A stretch of DNA of 64,000 bases from Streblospio benedicti (GCA_019095985.1 CM032661.1:31758151-31822150); one strand, 5' to 3'. Positions 21,433 through 34,084 are shown, counted from the first letter of the stretch. The notes: generated from the sequence alone by a model not told the origin. Program-made: numbers and translations.

Positions 21433-24400
21433 TTTTTTTTTTTTCATCAAGTTTCAAGTTTATTTTATTTGCTCTAGGACATTTACAAATGTATGGGAGC
21501 AAAACAACTAAAATACAGTGCTAATTACAAGATATAAAAACTAGTACAAATAATACTATCTCAAATAATACTTAACATTATAGCAGTTATAGATGCCTCT
21601 TGACTAGTATAATTATGATTATACTGGTATGATAATCTATATCATTATATACAGGTGAATCGTTTTGACAACATATCTAGGTATTTTGCAACATCAATGG
21701 CTAGAATATGGTTATTTGAGATTTCTGCCATTATATGAGAAAAGTTGTACATATTTACATTTTGTATATATTTTTTGTATTGTACGTTTTCTATATTCTT
21801 TAACTTCTACATTACTACATTCCATTAATGTGTGAAACTCATCCCCTAAAATATTTTCATTACAAATATCGCAGTACCGTCTATGTCTTTCTACGTTATT
21901 GTATCTACCTCTTTCTACAGCTAATTTATGATTACATAATCTAAACCTAACCATCATTCTACGATGGTAACCACTTAGTTCTACCAGATACTTTTCCATT
22001 TTGAGATCTGTTTTGAAAGATTTGTATAAGATACATTTGGAGTTCAGTTCTACATCTGAAACCCATTTTTGCTTATATTGGTCCTTCAAGCGTTCTTTAA
22101 TCATGCTCTTTAGTTGGTTATTACTTAGAAATGCCCCTTGAGTTATCCATATGTCACTCATGCCACAATCATTAAGGATTTTATGTATATATGACAACCA
22201 GTTAGATTTAAAAGTATCATTTCTATACAACTCTAGTAGTACATTATACATTGAATGAGAAAGTTTCTGATTACTGCTATTGACTAAATTATGCCAGTAA
22301 GTAATTATTCTACATTTGATAAAAATATCTACAGGATATCTACCTAACTCACCATATAACATGCAATTTGGTGTGCTATTTTTAACTTTAAGTATATACC
22401 TATAAAAGCGTAAATGTAGCTTTTCCAACATGTCATTATTCTTTGTACCCCACACTTCACACCCGTACAACATTATTGGAACAACCATTGAGTCAAATAG
22501 TTCTAACTGTACATCTATTGGAAGTTCCAGTAAATTACACTTCGACAATAATGCAAACATTGCTTTAGATGCCTGATCATACAAACTTTTCCTACATACA
22601 TCAAAATTACCATTATACTTAAATACTACTCCTAAATACTTAAATTCATCTACAAGTTCTAGGTCTTTTCCATCAAATTTGAAATTGTACTTTCTATTTT
22701 TAACCTTTTTCCCACCAAATATTGTAATTTTAGTTTTACTTGCATTTACAGTTAATTTCCATCTATTACAGTAAGATTTTAATTGGTTTAAACATTCTTG
22801 CAGTCCCTCTGGTGTGTTTGATAATATTACAGTGTCGTCTGCATACAAAATTATGAATAGGTTCAAAAAGTTATTAATCTCTTCATCTTTGAAATCAAGT
22901 GATTTTACACCATTTTGTCTCATATACTCTTCTAAATCATTTACAAATAGTGAGAATAATAGTGGCGATAGATTTTCACCTTGTCGTACACCTGTAAAAC
23001 TTTCAAAAAAATTGAGACCTTTCTCCATTCACAAAAAAACACAAGATTTCACATTCAAATATAGATTGCGTATGACTTCCAGCACTTTTCCCCTAATACC
23101 ATATTTCTTTTCTAATTTAAGCCATAATCCCATCCTCCAAACGGTGTCAAATGCCTTTTTGTAATCTATAAACGCCAAGAATATAATTTTTGTTTTTTGT
23201 ATCTAAATAGATCAATGATTTGTTTAAAAAGGAATATATGATCAATTGTTGAATAACCTTTCCTAAAGCCTGCTTGATTTTCAGAAAGCAAATTGTTTAT
23301 TTCAATGAATTTAGTTAGTCGTTCATTAATCAACATGGTAAATAATTTACCAATACAACTTAGCAATGTTATACCTCTGTAGTTGCTTGGGTCATCAATG
23401 CTTCCTTGTTTTTTTTAAACAAAGGTACAATTAAACCTACACTCCAATCTTCTGGTATTTGTCCTGAGTCTAGTACTTTGTTGAATAAGTAAACATATAT
23501 TGGCATTAATTTTGGAATACTAGCTTTGATATAATCATTAGTTATTTCGTCGACCCTGCAGCTTTACCTGATTTTAATTTGGAACAAATTTTGTCTATTT
23601 CTGCATTAGTTACTACCATATTTAATGAACTTGTATCAAGATCACCAATTTCATCAGTAATAGTGGTTTCCTTCTCATTTCCTTCTACAACTTGGCCTTC
23701 GGATAGATGTTTAAAATGATCAAAAAGTGATGTCAAGGATGCACCCACCCTGTTGTTAGTTCTACTTTTTGTCTTGCTATTAAGTATGTTCCAATACTGT
23801 TTTGGGTCCTTAGATTTAAGATTTTTAGAGATTTTATGAAGTTCTTCTTCTTCGATGAGTGTTTAAGTTTGTTAATTTCCTTTTTATATGCAGAACTTTT
23901 ATCTCGTAAAATCTTTAAAGTAGCCTCAGTTGGATTTTTTCTATGAGAGTTTTTACATTTATAGTACTCATTTCTAAACTCTTTACATTTCTTATTAAGA
24001 TTAAATTTAGGCTGTTTACCATTAGTCTCATTTCTGTCTTTTACTGTAAAAGATAAAGTTTCCTTTGCTGCATTTAACATGATATCTTTCAGCCCATTAT
24101 TAACAGTTTCAGCATCCGGCGTTTCCTCACTACTAATCTGCTGTATCAAATCATTTATCTTTATTTCATCTAAGTTGGAAATAAAATCTGTCTTCTTTTC
24201 TTTCTTCCATTTTCCTATACATTGCTTTTTTTGATACATTCTTTGTTTTTCTAACACCTCTGTTCTGACAACTGATTTTCTTTTTAATGCAAAATACCAT
24301 TTTACTATGTATATCAGAAAACATAGGATCAAAGTCTTCAACATGCAAGTTATCAACATAGCGAATCATTCCCAATGAACCTATAAAATAGTCAACCACT

Positions 24401-25013
24401 GTATTTTTACTTGTAGTAGCCTTGCCCTGTAATCTATCCTGACCTACCCTACCATTCATTATCAGCAAGTTATTATTTTTACACATGTTGAGTAGTTTCT
24501 GCCCATACACATCTTTACTTTTGTCTGTGTTTTTTCTTATCACATTAGCACCACTTTTTTTTAATCAAATCACATATTTCTACATTGTTAACATTATCAT
24601 GACTCATATCATGCACCTCATCAATTTCCACATAATCTAAACCTGTGCTTGTATGACTGTTAAAGTCCCCACACAAGAGAACCAAATCGTCAGCTTGTAC
24701 ATTGTTCACTACCTCCGCTTCCAATTTATCATACACATCCTCACATGCATAAACAGATTGTCTAGGTGGTATATACACAGTGCCCAGTAATAAATTTGCA
24801 CCATAGCCTGTGGCTTTCTCGCTTATCCTTATCCACTTAATGAACTTTGATTTAGATTTACATTCTGTAACAAACTGCGTGAACTCTTGTTTACAAGCAA
24901 TCATAATACCTCCTGATCTCACTCTGTTCATTTCTGATCTGTTACTTACATAAATTTTAAAACCACATTTATCAAATACCTCTGCCACTTTCTCATTGTC
25001 AACATTATTTATC
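21433..25013 (-). mobile_element. 5'-truncated APE-type LINE, 3.6 kb
   Basis: Read on the minus strand, an endonuclease segment with LLCGDFNSHT (24545-24988) is followed by a linker, then reverse transcriptase with SENQAGFRKGYSTIDH (23166-23366), GVRQGENLSPLLFSLFVNDL and the catalytic YADD (about 22834-22845), then a 438-codon frame to 21712 ending in a Cys-rich RYCDICNENI...ECS motif. The 3' end carries a 12-base poly(A) (21433-21444 as T on plus). The endonuclease lacks its N-terminal part, so the copy is truncated. Frame changes or stops separate the frames near 24545, 24170-24360, 23735-23750, 23370-23540 and 23030-23165, so it is dead. Clade not determined. Confidence 0.85.
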
Positions 25014-25253
25014 TTACTTGATCGCAGCCTTGAACTGATCGACGATCTCAGACTGGATTATCTCCTCCAGGAGAGAGTTCCGTTCAATAACTGTTTGCAC
25101 AAAGAATGAGTTCTTATACTGAGGCATTCGAGCATTCGGGGGCATGAACGGTTTTCTATTGAGGCGTACGGAACGCTCAACAATGTTTGAACAGCTGTAA
25201 TCACTAAATGATTTAGCCTTCATACGTCGACGTCCTGACTTGACACAAAACAA
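25014..25253 (-). mobile_element. C-terminal end of a second, different LINE ORF2
   Basis: The 79-codon frame ends with QYKNSFFVQTVIERNSLLEE and DQFKAAIK, the C-terminal signature (YKNSFFPRTIxxWNxLP...FKAxL) of many LINE reverse transcriptases. Its stop codon abuts the truncated start of the 3.6-kb LINE on the same strand, so one element landed next to or inside the other. Confidence 0.65.
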
Positions 25254-25440
25254 ACATGTGCACTTTAAATATATGTATGAACGATTACGTTCAATATCTG
25301 GTTAAAACTGGCTATTACCATAATTTAAAGTGAAGGACATGGTCTAATTGTTACAACATGCAGCTATTATTCAACAAAGTAGGTTGAACGCCAATGTCCC
25401 CTTGTGCATTGCGGAAGTTTTTGTGGTATAATAGGTGTTG

Positions 25441-25980
25441 ATAGACCGTAAAATATAACAAACGTAAATTGTCCCCCACCCCCACTCCCACCTCCTACAT
25501 TGTGACAGGTCATTATTCATTGTATCGCAAATTATCACCACACACCCCAAGCAATGTAGCTCATGAGCTGCCTTTCAATGTGACCACCGTAAAGTGTGTC
25601 TTATTCTCTGGGGCGTAGGGCGATGGGAGATTAAAGAGTAGATACTATTTCATGTATCATACATTTCGATACGTTGCCAATTGACCGATAAAAAGGGGCT
25701 CACGTTGGCGTCTGTATGGTGCCCGATCATCGTCGACTCGGCACGTGACCCCACCCATGGTCGAACTTTGAAGAGGTGTTGACCCTGCGGGGATGGTGAC
25801 AGAAAGACCATTTTGTTGTCAGTTTAAAACTCTCTAGGTGCACCATGGGCCTGTGTAGTTGTCAGCCGTCATTTAATTTACTCAAGATTTACCATTTTTG
25901 TGTGGCATGATCACAATTCAAGCTAGATAGATTATGACCCGTCACAATTTACGGTTTGGTTATATATTTTACGATCTAAC
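25441..25980. mobile_element. 540-bp long-TIR element, both ends present
   Basis: Left end ATAGACCGTAAAATATAACA, right end (reversed) TTAGATCGTAAAATATATAA, then CCGTAAATTGTGAC and ATTGTGATCA in both arms, giving terminal inverted repeats of well over 100 bp. The interior phrase GGGCGTAGGGCGATGGGAG is shared with the reversed arm at 17.8 kb. Confidence 0.65.
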
Positions 25981-26006
25981 ATGGTGCGTGCATTTAGATA
26001 ACTATA

Positions 26007-26009
<3 letters not shown>

Positions 26010-26059
<50 letters not shown>

Positions 26060-26181
26060 CAACGGCAGCAGCAACAACAATAACATCAGCAGCAGCAGCA
26101 GAAACAACAACAAGAACAGCAGCAGCAACAACAACCTCAGCAGCAGCAACAATAACAACAACAGCAGCAGCAACAGCAAAG

Positions 26182-26221
<40 letters not shown>

Positions 26222-26260
26222 CAACAACAACAACAACAGCAGCAGCAGCAGCAGCAGCAG
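26010..26260. repeat. CAG/CAA trinucleotide tract
   Basis: About 250 bp of imperfect CAG, CAA and a few CGG, CAT and GAA triplets. It starts 30 bases after the long-TIR element. The minus strand reads as poly-Leu, which is a by-product of the repeat. Confidence 0.9.
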
Positions 26261-26276
26261 TAACAACAGTATTAAT

Positions 26277-27149
26277 AATCCAAAAAGTTGGTCGTGTTCG
26301 TCAGGACGTCAAACCAAGACATTAATCAAAAGACACTGACATGAATGAGGTGACTTGCGTATTGCAGTGTGGATTTTATAGCAGACAAATTGATTTCGCT
26401 TCATCATGAATAATGCATACTGTTGTTGTTCTCCAGACTCAAAGGAGTCTAGTTATCATAATTACCGCCTGACATTTATTTATTGCAAACACCTATAGCA
26501 TATTGATAACTTTAAGATATACAGGGCAATTCCTATGCCGATACCGTGACTAGCGACCATTGCTCTCAGGGGACATAAACAGTTTATGTTCAATCTGTAC
26601 AATGCTGCTTGAAACGTTGGCATGGTTATGTGAATTAATTATTGATTACTATGTAATAGTACGTTAACCCAGTCTTTAGTCTGGTTCAATGTTGGGTAGA
26701 CCAACGTGGTGCAATACATGTACAAGCACTCACTGCTTTAAGTCAGCAATCTTTGTGTATGGCCTATAGTAGGCCTACGTCTGTAGATTCTTCAACAGAA
26801 CATACATGAAAATGTCAGTTTAATGAGCATATATCAACTCATCCTATGCCATCTATCTCCAGGTTTCAATTTGGAAAATTGAGGTGAACAATGGCATATA
26901 AATCCGTCTGTAGACCATAATCATTCCAAACAGTGTATGTCTAATAGTTTCATTTAATAATATTAAGCCCAATTATCGCATTTTATGGTATAACTGATCA
27001 GCAAGTGGGAATGTAGCAGCTAAACCTAATAGCCTATTATTAATAGATAATACCACTGGTGATTGGAAGTGGGCAGCCATGGGAGATAAGATTGAATCAT
27101 GTACTGAGAAATAATGTATATGTGATAGACTATAGCAAATACATTGATA
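26277..27149. other. no gene seen
   Basis: AT-rich intergenic sequence, including one TAGGCCTA palindrome near 26771. Confidence 0.4.
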
Positions 27150-27480
27150 AATGTAAATGTGGTGGCTAGTAGTCACGATTCTAGTGCTCTCACCACTGTA
27201 CACCAGGTCATTGGCACACTTATTGATCGCCAATTGATCATTCTCCCATGCTTGCAAAGGCAGCACATTCGGCGCATACTGCCAATCACTCACACAATCA
27301 CTCATTGCCTCGTTCAATCCAATGACCAATGTATTAATTAACGTGTATGTGCCACAGAACAGCGTGCAACCTGTTAGGGGTAGGATTTCTCAACACCCAC
27401 TTATTCCGCTGAGAATAGATTTGCTCAATATCCACGCTTTGCCCCAAACAGGAATCAAACATAAAGCCTTGGGCCAAGGC
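27150..27480 (-). mobile_element. tRNA-derived SINE, reversed and diverged copy
   Basis: Contains, in reverse, the SINE phrases CACCAGGTCATTGGCA, TTAACGTGTATGTGCCACAG, AGCGTGCAACCTGTTAGGGG and TTGCTCAATATCCAC, followed by a degenerate B-box (GGAATCAAAC). Confidence 0.6.
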
Positions 27481-27799
27481 AATGAGATGATTCCATTAAA
27501 TCTTTATTTTCGGTGATTGTGTGCGTTATCGCTATTAAATTATCATTTGTGGTATGGAAGTGATTCTCACTACATGCTTTTGACATTGGCATTTTTAAAA
27601 ATGTAATCAACTTGTCTTATCAAGGGCCTTCTTTAGGTTTTAACTTTATCATTAAGTGGCCCTATTTTAAAGCATTGGTCTACGGGAGTCTCTTACACTG
27701 CACACATTTGCAGCGCTACAATATCTTGTAAATTGAAACAATGGCTCTATATTCATTAAGGGTCACTGCTTGAAGAATAAACCCGCAATACATGTATGG

Positions 27800-27943
27800 G
27801 GATGAAATATGTATCAACCCACCCCCACCCCACACACCACACCACCCCACACCAACCCCAACCCTAACCCCACCCCTCTTTTCCTATCGATCGTGCCTAG
27901 GAAACCCATTAGATCCGCCTTTTTGTAAAACCTGGATCTGCCA
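27800..27943. mobile_element. GGCAGATCCAGG MITE, right end with C-rich body
   Basis: Closes with AAACCTGGATCTGCCAGTG after a CCCCACCCCACACC-rich stretch. The left end is not clear. Confidence 0.5.
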
Positions 27944-28233
27944 GTGAACATTTTAGTTTTGATTAACACTCCTATAACATATTACTCTGATTTATCCCAA
28001 GTACATAAAGTATTTGTAGTGCACCTGCTAATGTTCTGTAGCGACCGAGTGTAATCTAAATTATTCTTAACTAAACAACTACTCACGACTTGGACCAGAG
28101 CAGACAAGGTTATCACAGACGTGATGTGGGAAGTGTTGTTGTTGGATGAAGGTGTCAGTAAAAAATCCTAAACCTGGCGATATAATAAGATAAGTTTATT
28201 ATTTTTAACATGCCACACTGAAGTTCCCAATCA

Positions 28234-28705
28234 CATTGATTGTCACATGAATGTAGTACAATAACAATGGTATTTAATGAACTAATCATTTGATAAAAGA
28301 CATTTCACTGACCGGGAGATAAAGTAAAATGGGTTAATTACATACAACTACCATCCACTATCATACTTTGAATTTGCTACATCTGCTGAATGCTATTGGA
28401 TTGGAAGTCTTTTTACCCATCTAATCAGCTATAGTAGCTATGGAATAGCCTGTCAGTGTGCATGGCGACTGCGCCATCTTTAGAGGCCTTCAAGGCTAGC
28501 CTTGCCACGGCCCTTTTCTAATCTTCAGCTCTATACTTGTTTTTAACCCGCACTACTAACATCTTTGCTTTTCCTTACTATCGGCCCATCCCCACCCTTA
28601 CTAACACTATCTTCTTTCCTCTTCATGCACACACACCATCACAGGAGGTTATTTTTCATCAACGCCGATGTTAACATACATACACACACGGACACACATA
28701 CAACG
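28234..28705 (+). mobile_element. LINE 3' fragment flanked by an 18-bp direct repeat
   Basis: CACTGAAGTTCCCAATCA occurs at 28216-28233 and again at 28706-28723, exactly bracketing the insert: a target-site duplication. Inside, LWNSLSVCMATAPSLEAFKA (about 28436-28495) is the C-terminal WNxLP...FKA signature of a LINE reverse transcriptase. The 3' end has a TACATACACACACGGACACA simple tail. The upstream 200 bases of the insert are not clearly coding. Confidence 0.65.
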
Positions 28706-28723
28706 CACTGAAGTTCCCAATCA

Positions 28724-29330
28724 GAATTGCAAGGAATTTCCAGCTATGGGGTTTTAAGTACCACGTCAGTGACCTAATTAAAATATCACTTTTCTTACAT
28801 GTAACTTATAGCTAGGCAGGCCTCAGACCAACCCCAATAGACCATCTGTTGCAAACACAGAACACGTGTAACTGTTACACTTCTACCAAAATGTAGGTCA
28901 CATCGACCATCCCGTGAGCACATAAGAATGTTGACACAAACAGGTTCAGCAGACCTCGATTAGAGACAACGTTCTAGAGCAATATTCGCAGTTCATAATG
29001 CGCTCTTTATCTTTGAGATAATCCCTTTTCGCACGTGATCAGCGCATGGGCAAGTCACGTGGTTTGGGGAGGGTTGTTTCATTGTTTGCCTGTCTCAACA
29101 TCTTTCGAAGATTAATTAAAACCAATATGATAAGTTAGTTTATTTGTGTATGTTTTCCAGACAAACTTAAACTACACTAGAGGCGGCAAAATGGTGATAA
29201 ACTTGTGGTTAGAAACTACAGCTTGAGGTATGTAATGATGATGTGTGACAGAAGGTAGCCACATATAGAGAGAAATTAGATGGTGAAAATATGGATGAAC
29301 TCAACTAGACTTGTAATCTAGTTTGCATGT
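28724..29330. other. no gene seen
   Basis: Intergenic sequence without repeats or frames that I can assign. Confidence 0.4.
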
Positions 29331-29432
29331 AGCAGTGTGCAGTCGTTGCTGGATGAGTTTGCTCAATACCCACCATAGGACCCAATCAGGCTTCGAACTT
29401 ACGACCTTCTGGCCACGAGTCCACGGATTGTG
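29331..29432 (-). mobile_element. SINE head fragment, reversed
   Basis: Reads in reverse as CCGTGGACTCGTGGCCAGAA, GGTCGTAAGTTCGAAGCC and GGTGGGTATTGAGCAAACTC, the tRNA-like head and start of the body of the SINE family at 31.6 kb. Confidence 0.6.
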
Positions 29433-29442
29433 TTTGGGGTGT

Positions 29443-29925
29443 TTTTTAATTCAAAATTCATTTATTGTCAAGCCTTGACAACAAGAACATATCAAATGCA
29501 ATGAATAATACCTTTAAAACATATAGACTACACTGTTTGCTTTAGAGTAAAGACATCAGTCATTGTCTTTTTTAAGCATTTGCTTAAAAAAATAATGTTT
29601 ATTCATGTTTTGACATTAAAAGTTTATACTACTATTTTGTCGTCTGTTAGCCTTGTTAATCGACACCAATATCTAATACTGGTAAACCTTTGTTGAAGAT
29701 GTAAAGGGTACCGCCCTGTTTCTGCATATATTGCCATGTTACAGGTAGGTGATTTTACCCCCAAAAGCATTTTGAGAAACTTTATCTGTACAGATTCTAG
29801 AGTTGGATATTCTGTTGTTGACCAGATTTCACACGCATAATTAACAATAGGTGTATCATAGGAGTCAAATAATTGGAGGCCAACTTTGGGTATGTTTATG
29901 TCCGCACGGGCGTACCTCTCTCTAC
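29443..29925 (-). mobile_element. LINE remnant (reverse-transcriptase thumb region to tail)
   Basis: The minus strand at about 29700-29925 reads IPKVGLQLFDSYDTPIVNYA, then CEIWS, KFLKMLLGVKSPTCNMAIYA and ETGRYPL, which parallels the LFDS...YGCEVWG...GELGRYP section of the LINE at 22.4 kb. An A-rich end near 29443 fits its 3' tail. Confidence 0.65.
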
Positions 29926-30620
29926 GACCTTGTATCTATTGTTACAAGTTTGTTAACGATGAAAATAAACGCTTGAATAATAAATGCTTATTAGAAGAGA
30001 CTATTTCACCGTAAGCTATTTGGTCGTGAATACCATGGATGAATTTATGGGTGATCGTATATGCTTCAGACACTAATGTCTCTGCTATTGGGAGTTTTTA
30101 AAAAACCCACAGTTTTCCAAGTGTGAGTGCTATATATGTAAATGATGCTTATTGCTATTTAAATTCACTGAATAGAAGAAGCACAACCTACTTCAAATTA
30201 TTTATAAGAACTGCATATAGATTTTTAAGGTTATAACCTCAAAATCTATGAACCTCAAAATAGTTACACCATACGACATATGACACAGATGTCCAATACG
30301 TGTTTACATATTTTCATATACGTGTATATTGCTTGACTCACAGTCACTGGTCTCTTACTAGTACTTACTGGTTGGTGATTATTCTACTCGGATGCCTTGA
30401 AGGAGGTCATGTATTTTTAGGCCCCTGGAACTCCGGTGAGGACGAACTTTTGCAACAGCGGCCGTCTTTTAGAAATGCGCGTGGCGTGTACAAACTGGAC
30501 ATTGCAAGCTACCAATAATTGCAGCAAACTGCTATTAATCCTTGAGAAATCTTCATATGAAAATAGAGCTTGAGTACGTAAATACAAATGTAGATTTTCC
30601 ATTCACTTATCCATTTTTAC
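29926..30620. other. no gene seen
   Basis: AT-rich sequence with no assignable feature. Confidence 0.4.
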
Positions 30621-30994
30621 ACTTTTCCCAATAAAGGGTAAATTGAATCTATTTTCAAGAGTACTTTTGACGTACCGTGTCTAGATTATCCCTTTGACTT
30701 TATGAAGTATATCATCAGAAACAGAACAATAGATGGTGATTATAAATATTGATATGTTGTTGTTTGATTTCATTAAAAGATGGTACTTTTTAGATATGCC
30801 ATTTGCTCATCCAGTAGGCCTACCACTTTCCCAAATGAAAGGTAAATTGAAACTATTTTCCAGAGTATTTCTAACGTACCTTGTCTAGATTATCCCTTTG
30901 ACTTTATGAAGTATATTATCAGAAGCAGAACAATAGATGGTGATTATCAATTTTGATATGGCTTTGTTTGATTTCATTAGCAGATGGTACTTCT
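30621..30994. repeat. two-copy tandem duplication, about 204-bp period
   Basis: 30621-30790 and 30825-30994 are direct copies with scattered changes; both contain TCTAGATTATCCCTTTGACT and CAGAACAATAGATGGTGATT. They are non-coding. Confidence 0.8.
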
Positions 30995-31552
30995 CTGCAA
31001 CTTGTACTATTATCTGTTTTACTTAACTACTTACAGTTCATCGATTGGAAGTCCTTGTGTTGAACATCTTTTAATATTTTACAAAAATTACTGGATATAA
31101 TTCAGATGCATTTGATAAGCATGTCCTCTCCAAGTGTTATACAGCATACAAAACGTCGTATCTGTTACATTGTATACGTAGTAACAGTTTAGACATAGTG
31201 GCAGAGGCCTGCCCTGCAAATACCATGAGTCTAGTAGCGTACTCAGAAGCATAATGGAACGACTATGTATTAGGAGGCTTAATTGATTGATACTATGAAT
31301 TTAATAAATAGATAAAGTAATAAATCTTTAAAAATTATAACACCAGAATATAAACGCAGCTTAAAAGTGAAGGAAAACACTGAAACAAGTATATGTATCT
31401 GTCATCACAGATTTATCAATCTATACACTGTTAGATCTAGTATCACCATATATTTCGAGCTGATTAGTCAATTCACAATTGCAAGTTATTCAAGGACTGA
31501 TTTTAGGTAGTGCGAGGGAGATTGCCACGAACTCTCGATTTATCGGTACTTG
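30995..31552. other. no gene seen
   Basis: AT-rich intergenic sequence up to the start of a SINE. Confidence 0.4.
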
Positions 31553-31894
31553 TGCCTCCGTGGGCGAATGGATAGGGAGTTGGACTCGTGACCAGAAGGT
31601 CGTGGATTTGATTCCCGGTCGGGTCTGGTGGTGGGTGTTGAGGAAACCTACCTCTGACAGGCTGCACACTGCTCCGTGGTACCTACACGTTAAATATGTA
31701 CAGGTCAGTTGCGTGAACGCTAATGTGAGAGATAAGCACGTCTGCCCTACGGTAGGGAAAAGCTGTACGCTCCCCAGGCAATTGAGAAAGATATAGTGTG
31801 GCAAGGATGCCAATGACCTGGTGTAAATGTAAAGTCGCTATAGCACGATAAACTGTGAATTTCTACTGTAAATAAGCACCCTTACATTTACATT
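31553..31894 (+). mobile_element. tRNA-derived SINE, copy 2 (best kept)
   Basis: The head has CCGTGGGCGAATGGATAGGG (A-box region) and GGATTTGATTCCC (B-box region). The body and ACATTTACATT tail follow in the family order. The internal reading frames on both strands are not genes. Confidence 0.85.
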
Positions 31895-32341
31895 CAATTA
31901 AATCACCAAATGCCACCTTTTAATCACACATGATCAACACCAATTGAAACTGACTCTAGAGTGTGATATTTAAAATGCTTAAGGTTCCACCGTTAAACCT
32001 GTCTAGATTGACATAGGCCCGTGAGTGTACAGTGCTGTAAACGGTTTTTTTCTGATGTTAGCCACTGAATAAACATATTTGGTCTACATTGTGGAAACAC
32101 CGGGTCATCCAGTGACCATGAAGCATCTTGGTTTGAACACATTTACTCAGTGCATCGCACGTTCTATTAATAAAAACCACATTGACCATAACGCACGGAG
32201 CCCGTGCGTATGTGCCCACAACTTATCCTTTAAGAACAGCCGTGACGTAACCTGTCCGCCTGAGGACAGACGAGTTCTTGAGACTATAAAACCGGGTGAG
32301 TTTGTAACATGGATTATTTTACAGATGAGTTCTTGAGACTT

Positions 32342-32386
32342 ACACACACACGTACGCACGCACACACACACACGCACGCACGCACA

Positions 32387-32428
<42 letters not shown>
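32342..32428. repeat. (CA)n microsatellite
   Basis: Interrupted first half with ACGC units, then pure CA. Confidence 0.95.
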
Positions 32429-32431
<3 letters not shown>

Positions 32432-32754
32432 TTTGTCGTAGTTTCTATCTTCATCGATTCAAAACGACATCATTCGTCCCTGTTGTAGCTTGTCGAGTGA
32501 CAGGTGTGATTGTTTTTCGCACGAGCAGTCTTATCTGGTTTTTCTGGTAGTTTCTGGTTTAGTCCAGTACTAAATGAATACTTCATGTGCATTGACGGCT
32601 TTTGTTTGCTTGTTTTTGTGCGTGGTTGAGTTCTGTTTTAGCAGTTATATTGGAGAGGAATTGTTGATGTTTTTAGTGGACCGCGGATGTAGGCAATGAA
32701 TACAGGTAGATTTATATTCATGTCAACAGGCGTGTTTCATTGCATTTTATTGAC

Positions 32755-32866
32755 GCCGAACCCCCCCCTTCCCACCAAAATATCTAAATTTCATTGAGTG
32801 AGATTCCCCGGCCCCACCCCCGCGCGTCCTGCCCCCCCCCTCTTTTTTAAAACGTGGATCTGCCAG
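32755..32866. mobile_element. GGCAGATCCAGG MITE, right-half copy
   Basis: CCCACCAAAATATCTAAATT core, C-rich flanks and a GTGGATCTGCCAG right end match the family. The left end is worn. Confidence 0.55.
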
Positions 32867-32931
32867 TCTGTCGTCTGTTAGTGTTACTATAAAGAAGTCT
32901 ATGCGAAATCGTATTGTAGTAGTCCTATGTG

Positions 32932-33270
32932 TGCTTCCGTGGCCAAATGAATTGGGAGTTGTACTCGTGATCAGAAGGTCGTCGGTGCGCTTCCAGGTCT
33001 ATTCTGGTGGTGGGTGTTGAGCAAACTTACCTCTAGCATGTTGTGTATTGTTCTCTGGTACCTACACGTTGAATAGTACAAGTCGAGCGAGCGAATGCTA
33101 ATGTGAGTGATGAGCACGTCTGCGCTTAGGTAGCGATGAGTTTATGCTCCCCGGGGAATTGAGAAAGATAAAGTGTGACAAGAATGCCAATGACCTGGTG
33201 TATATGTTAAGTCGCTAGAGCATGACAAACTGTGAACTGCAACTGCAAATAAGCACATTTACATTTACAT
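32932..33270 (+). mobile_element. tRNA-derived SINE, copy 3
   Basis: Full length with diverged A and B boxes, the same body phrases (CTCCCCGGGGAATTGAGAAA, AATGCCAATGACCTGGTGTA) and an ACATTTACAT tail. Same orientation as copies 2 and 4. Confidence 0.8.
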
Positions 33271-33662
33271 ATTTCATTGTATTACCATTACATTCCATGT
33301 ACATTAACAATACCTTCAAACAAAGCAAGCATATCGATTCTGTACAATGACACTTCTATTGAATATTTGAACCTTTTGGTAGTTTGCCTGTTGAATAACA
33401 TTGGCATTATATGAACGCATTACCAACCAGTACCGTTTTGAATCATGTCATGCTCTGCTCATAATGTGTAGTAGCAATAGACGCTTGTACTTTGTACTCG
33501 ATTAAGATATAGAGCTCATACCTTCCTCCATTGTTTTCCAATGACACGTATCACTTACATATGCATCTTTATGATATATGCCATTGATTAGTCAACGATG
33601 GAAGCAATGGCTTTAAATCATAAAACTTAGGCCTAATAAAATTAGATTATCATTGAACACAT

Positions 33663-33740
33663 TGGCAGATCCAGGTTTTCAGAAAAAGGGGGCGCACTTA
33701 AGGGATCTCGTGGGTTTTGCACCACCATTGGATTTGCCTA
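33663..33740. mobile_element. short GGCAGATCCAGG MITE copy
   Basis: 78 bp from TGGCAGATCCAGGTTTTCAG to GGATTTGCCTA; most of the core is missing. Confidence 0.65.
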
Positions 33741-34084
33741 TAGTACAAGTGTCCATGGTTGAAGTATCTGTGTTAGAAATGAAATTGCTTGCATGCTAAT
33801 TAAAAATACGTTAACTTAGCTCTGCTTTATAATCAGTTTATTTCAGAAGAGGATGATGTTGGCTATGTCCTGTGTACTTTATTCATGTGAATGATAATCG
33901 AATATGCTTGAAATGATAGCGAATTTACACAGTGCATCAATAAATACATAAAAGTATTCTACTATTCATTTATAATGATAGCCTAATGAACGATAACTAG
34001 CACACGAAAACATTAAACTGGCACAACTAGAATTGGATCAGACATAGAATACATTTCTAAGGATATTTGAATGCAATAATTGAT

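Noticed and set aside
25994-26266. 90-codon poly-Leu frame on the minus strand
   Set aside because: It is the complement of a CAG/CAA repeat with no start context, splice sites or domain.
31553-31625. Possible tRNA genes at SINE heads
   Set aside because: Boxes A and B are present but the acceptor and anticodon stems do not pair, and each is joined to the SINE body.
32147-32425. Cys/Val dipeptide frame
   Set aside because: Product of the (CA)n microsatellite; the same holds for the frame over 37030-37128.
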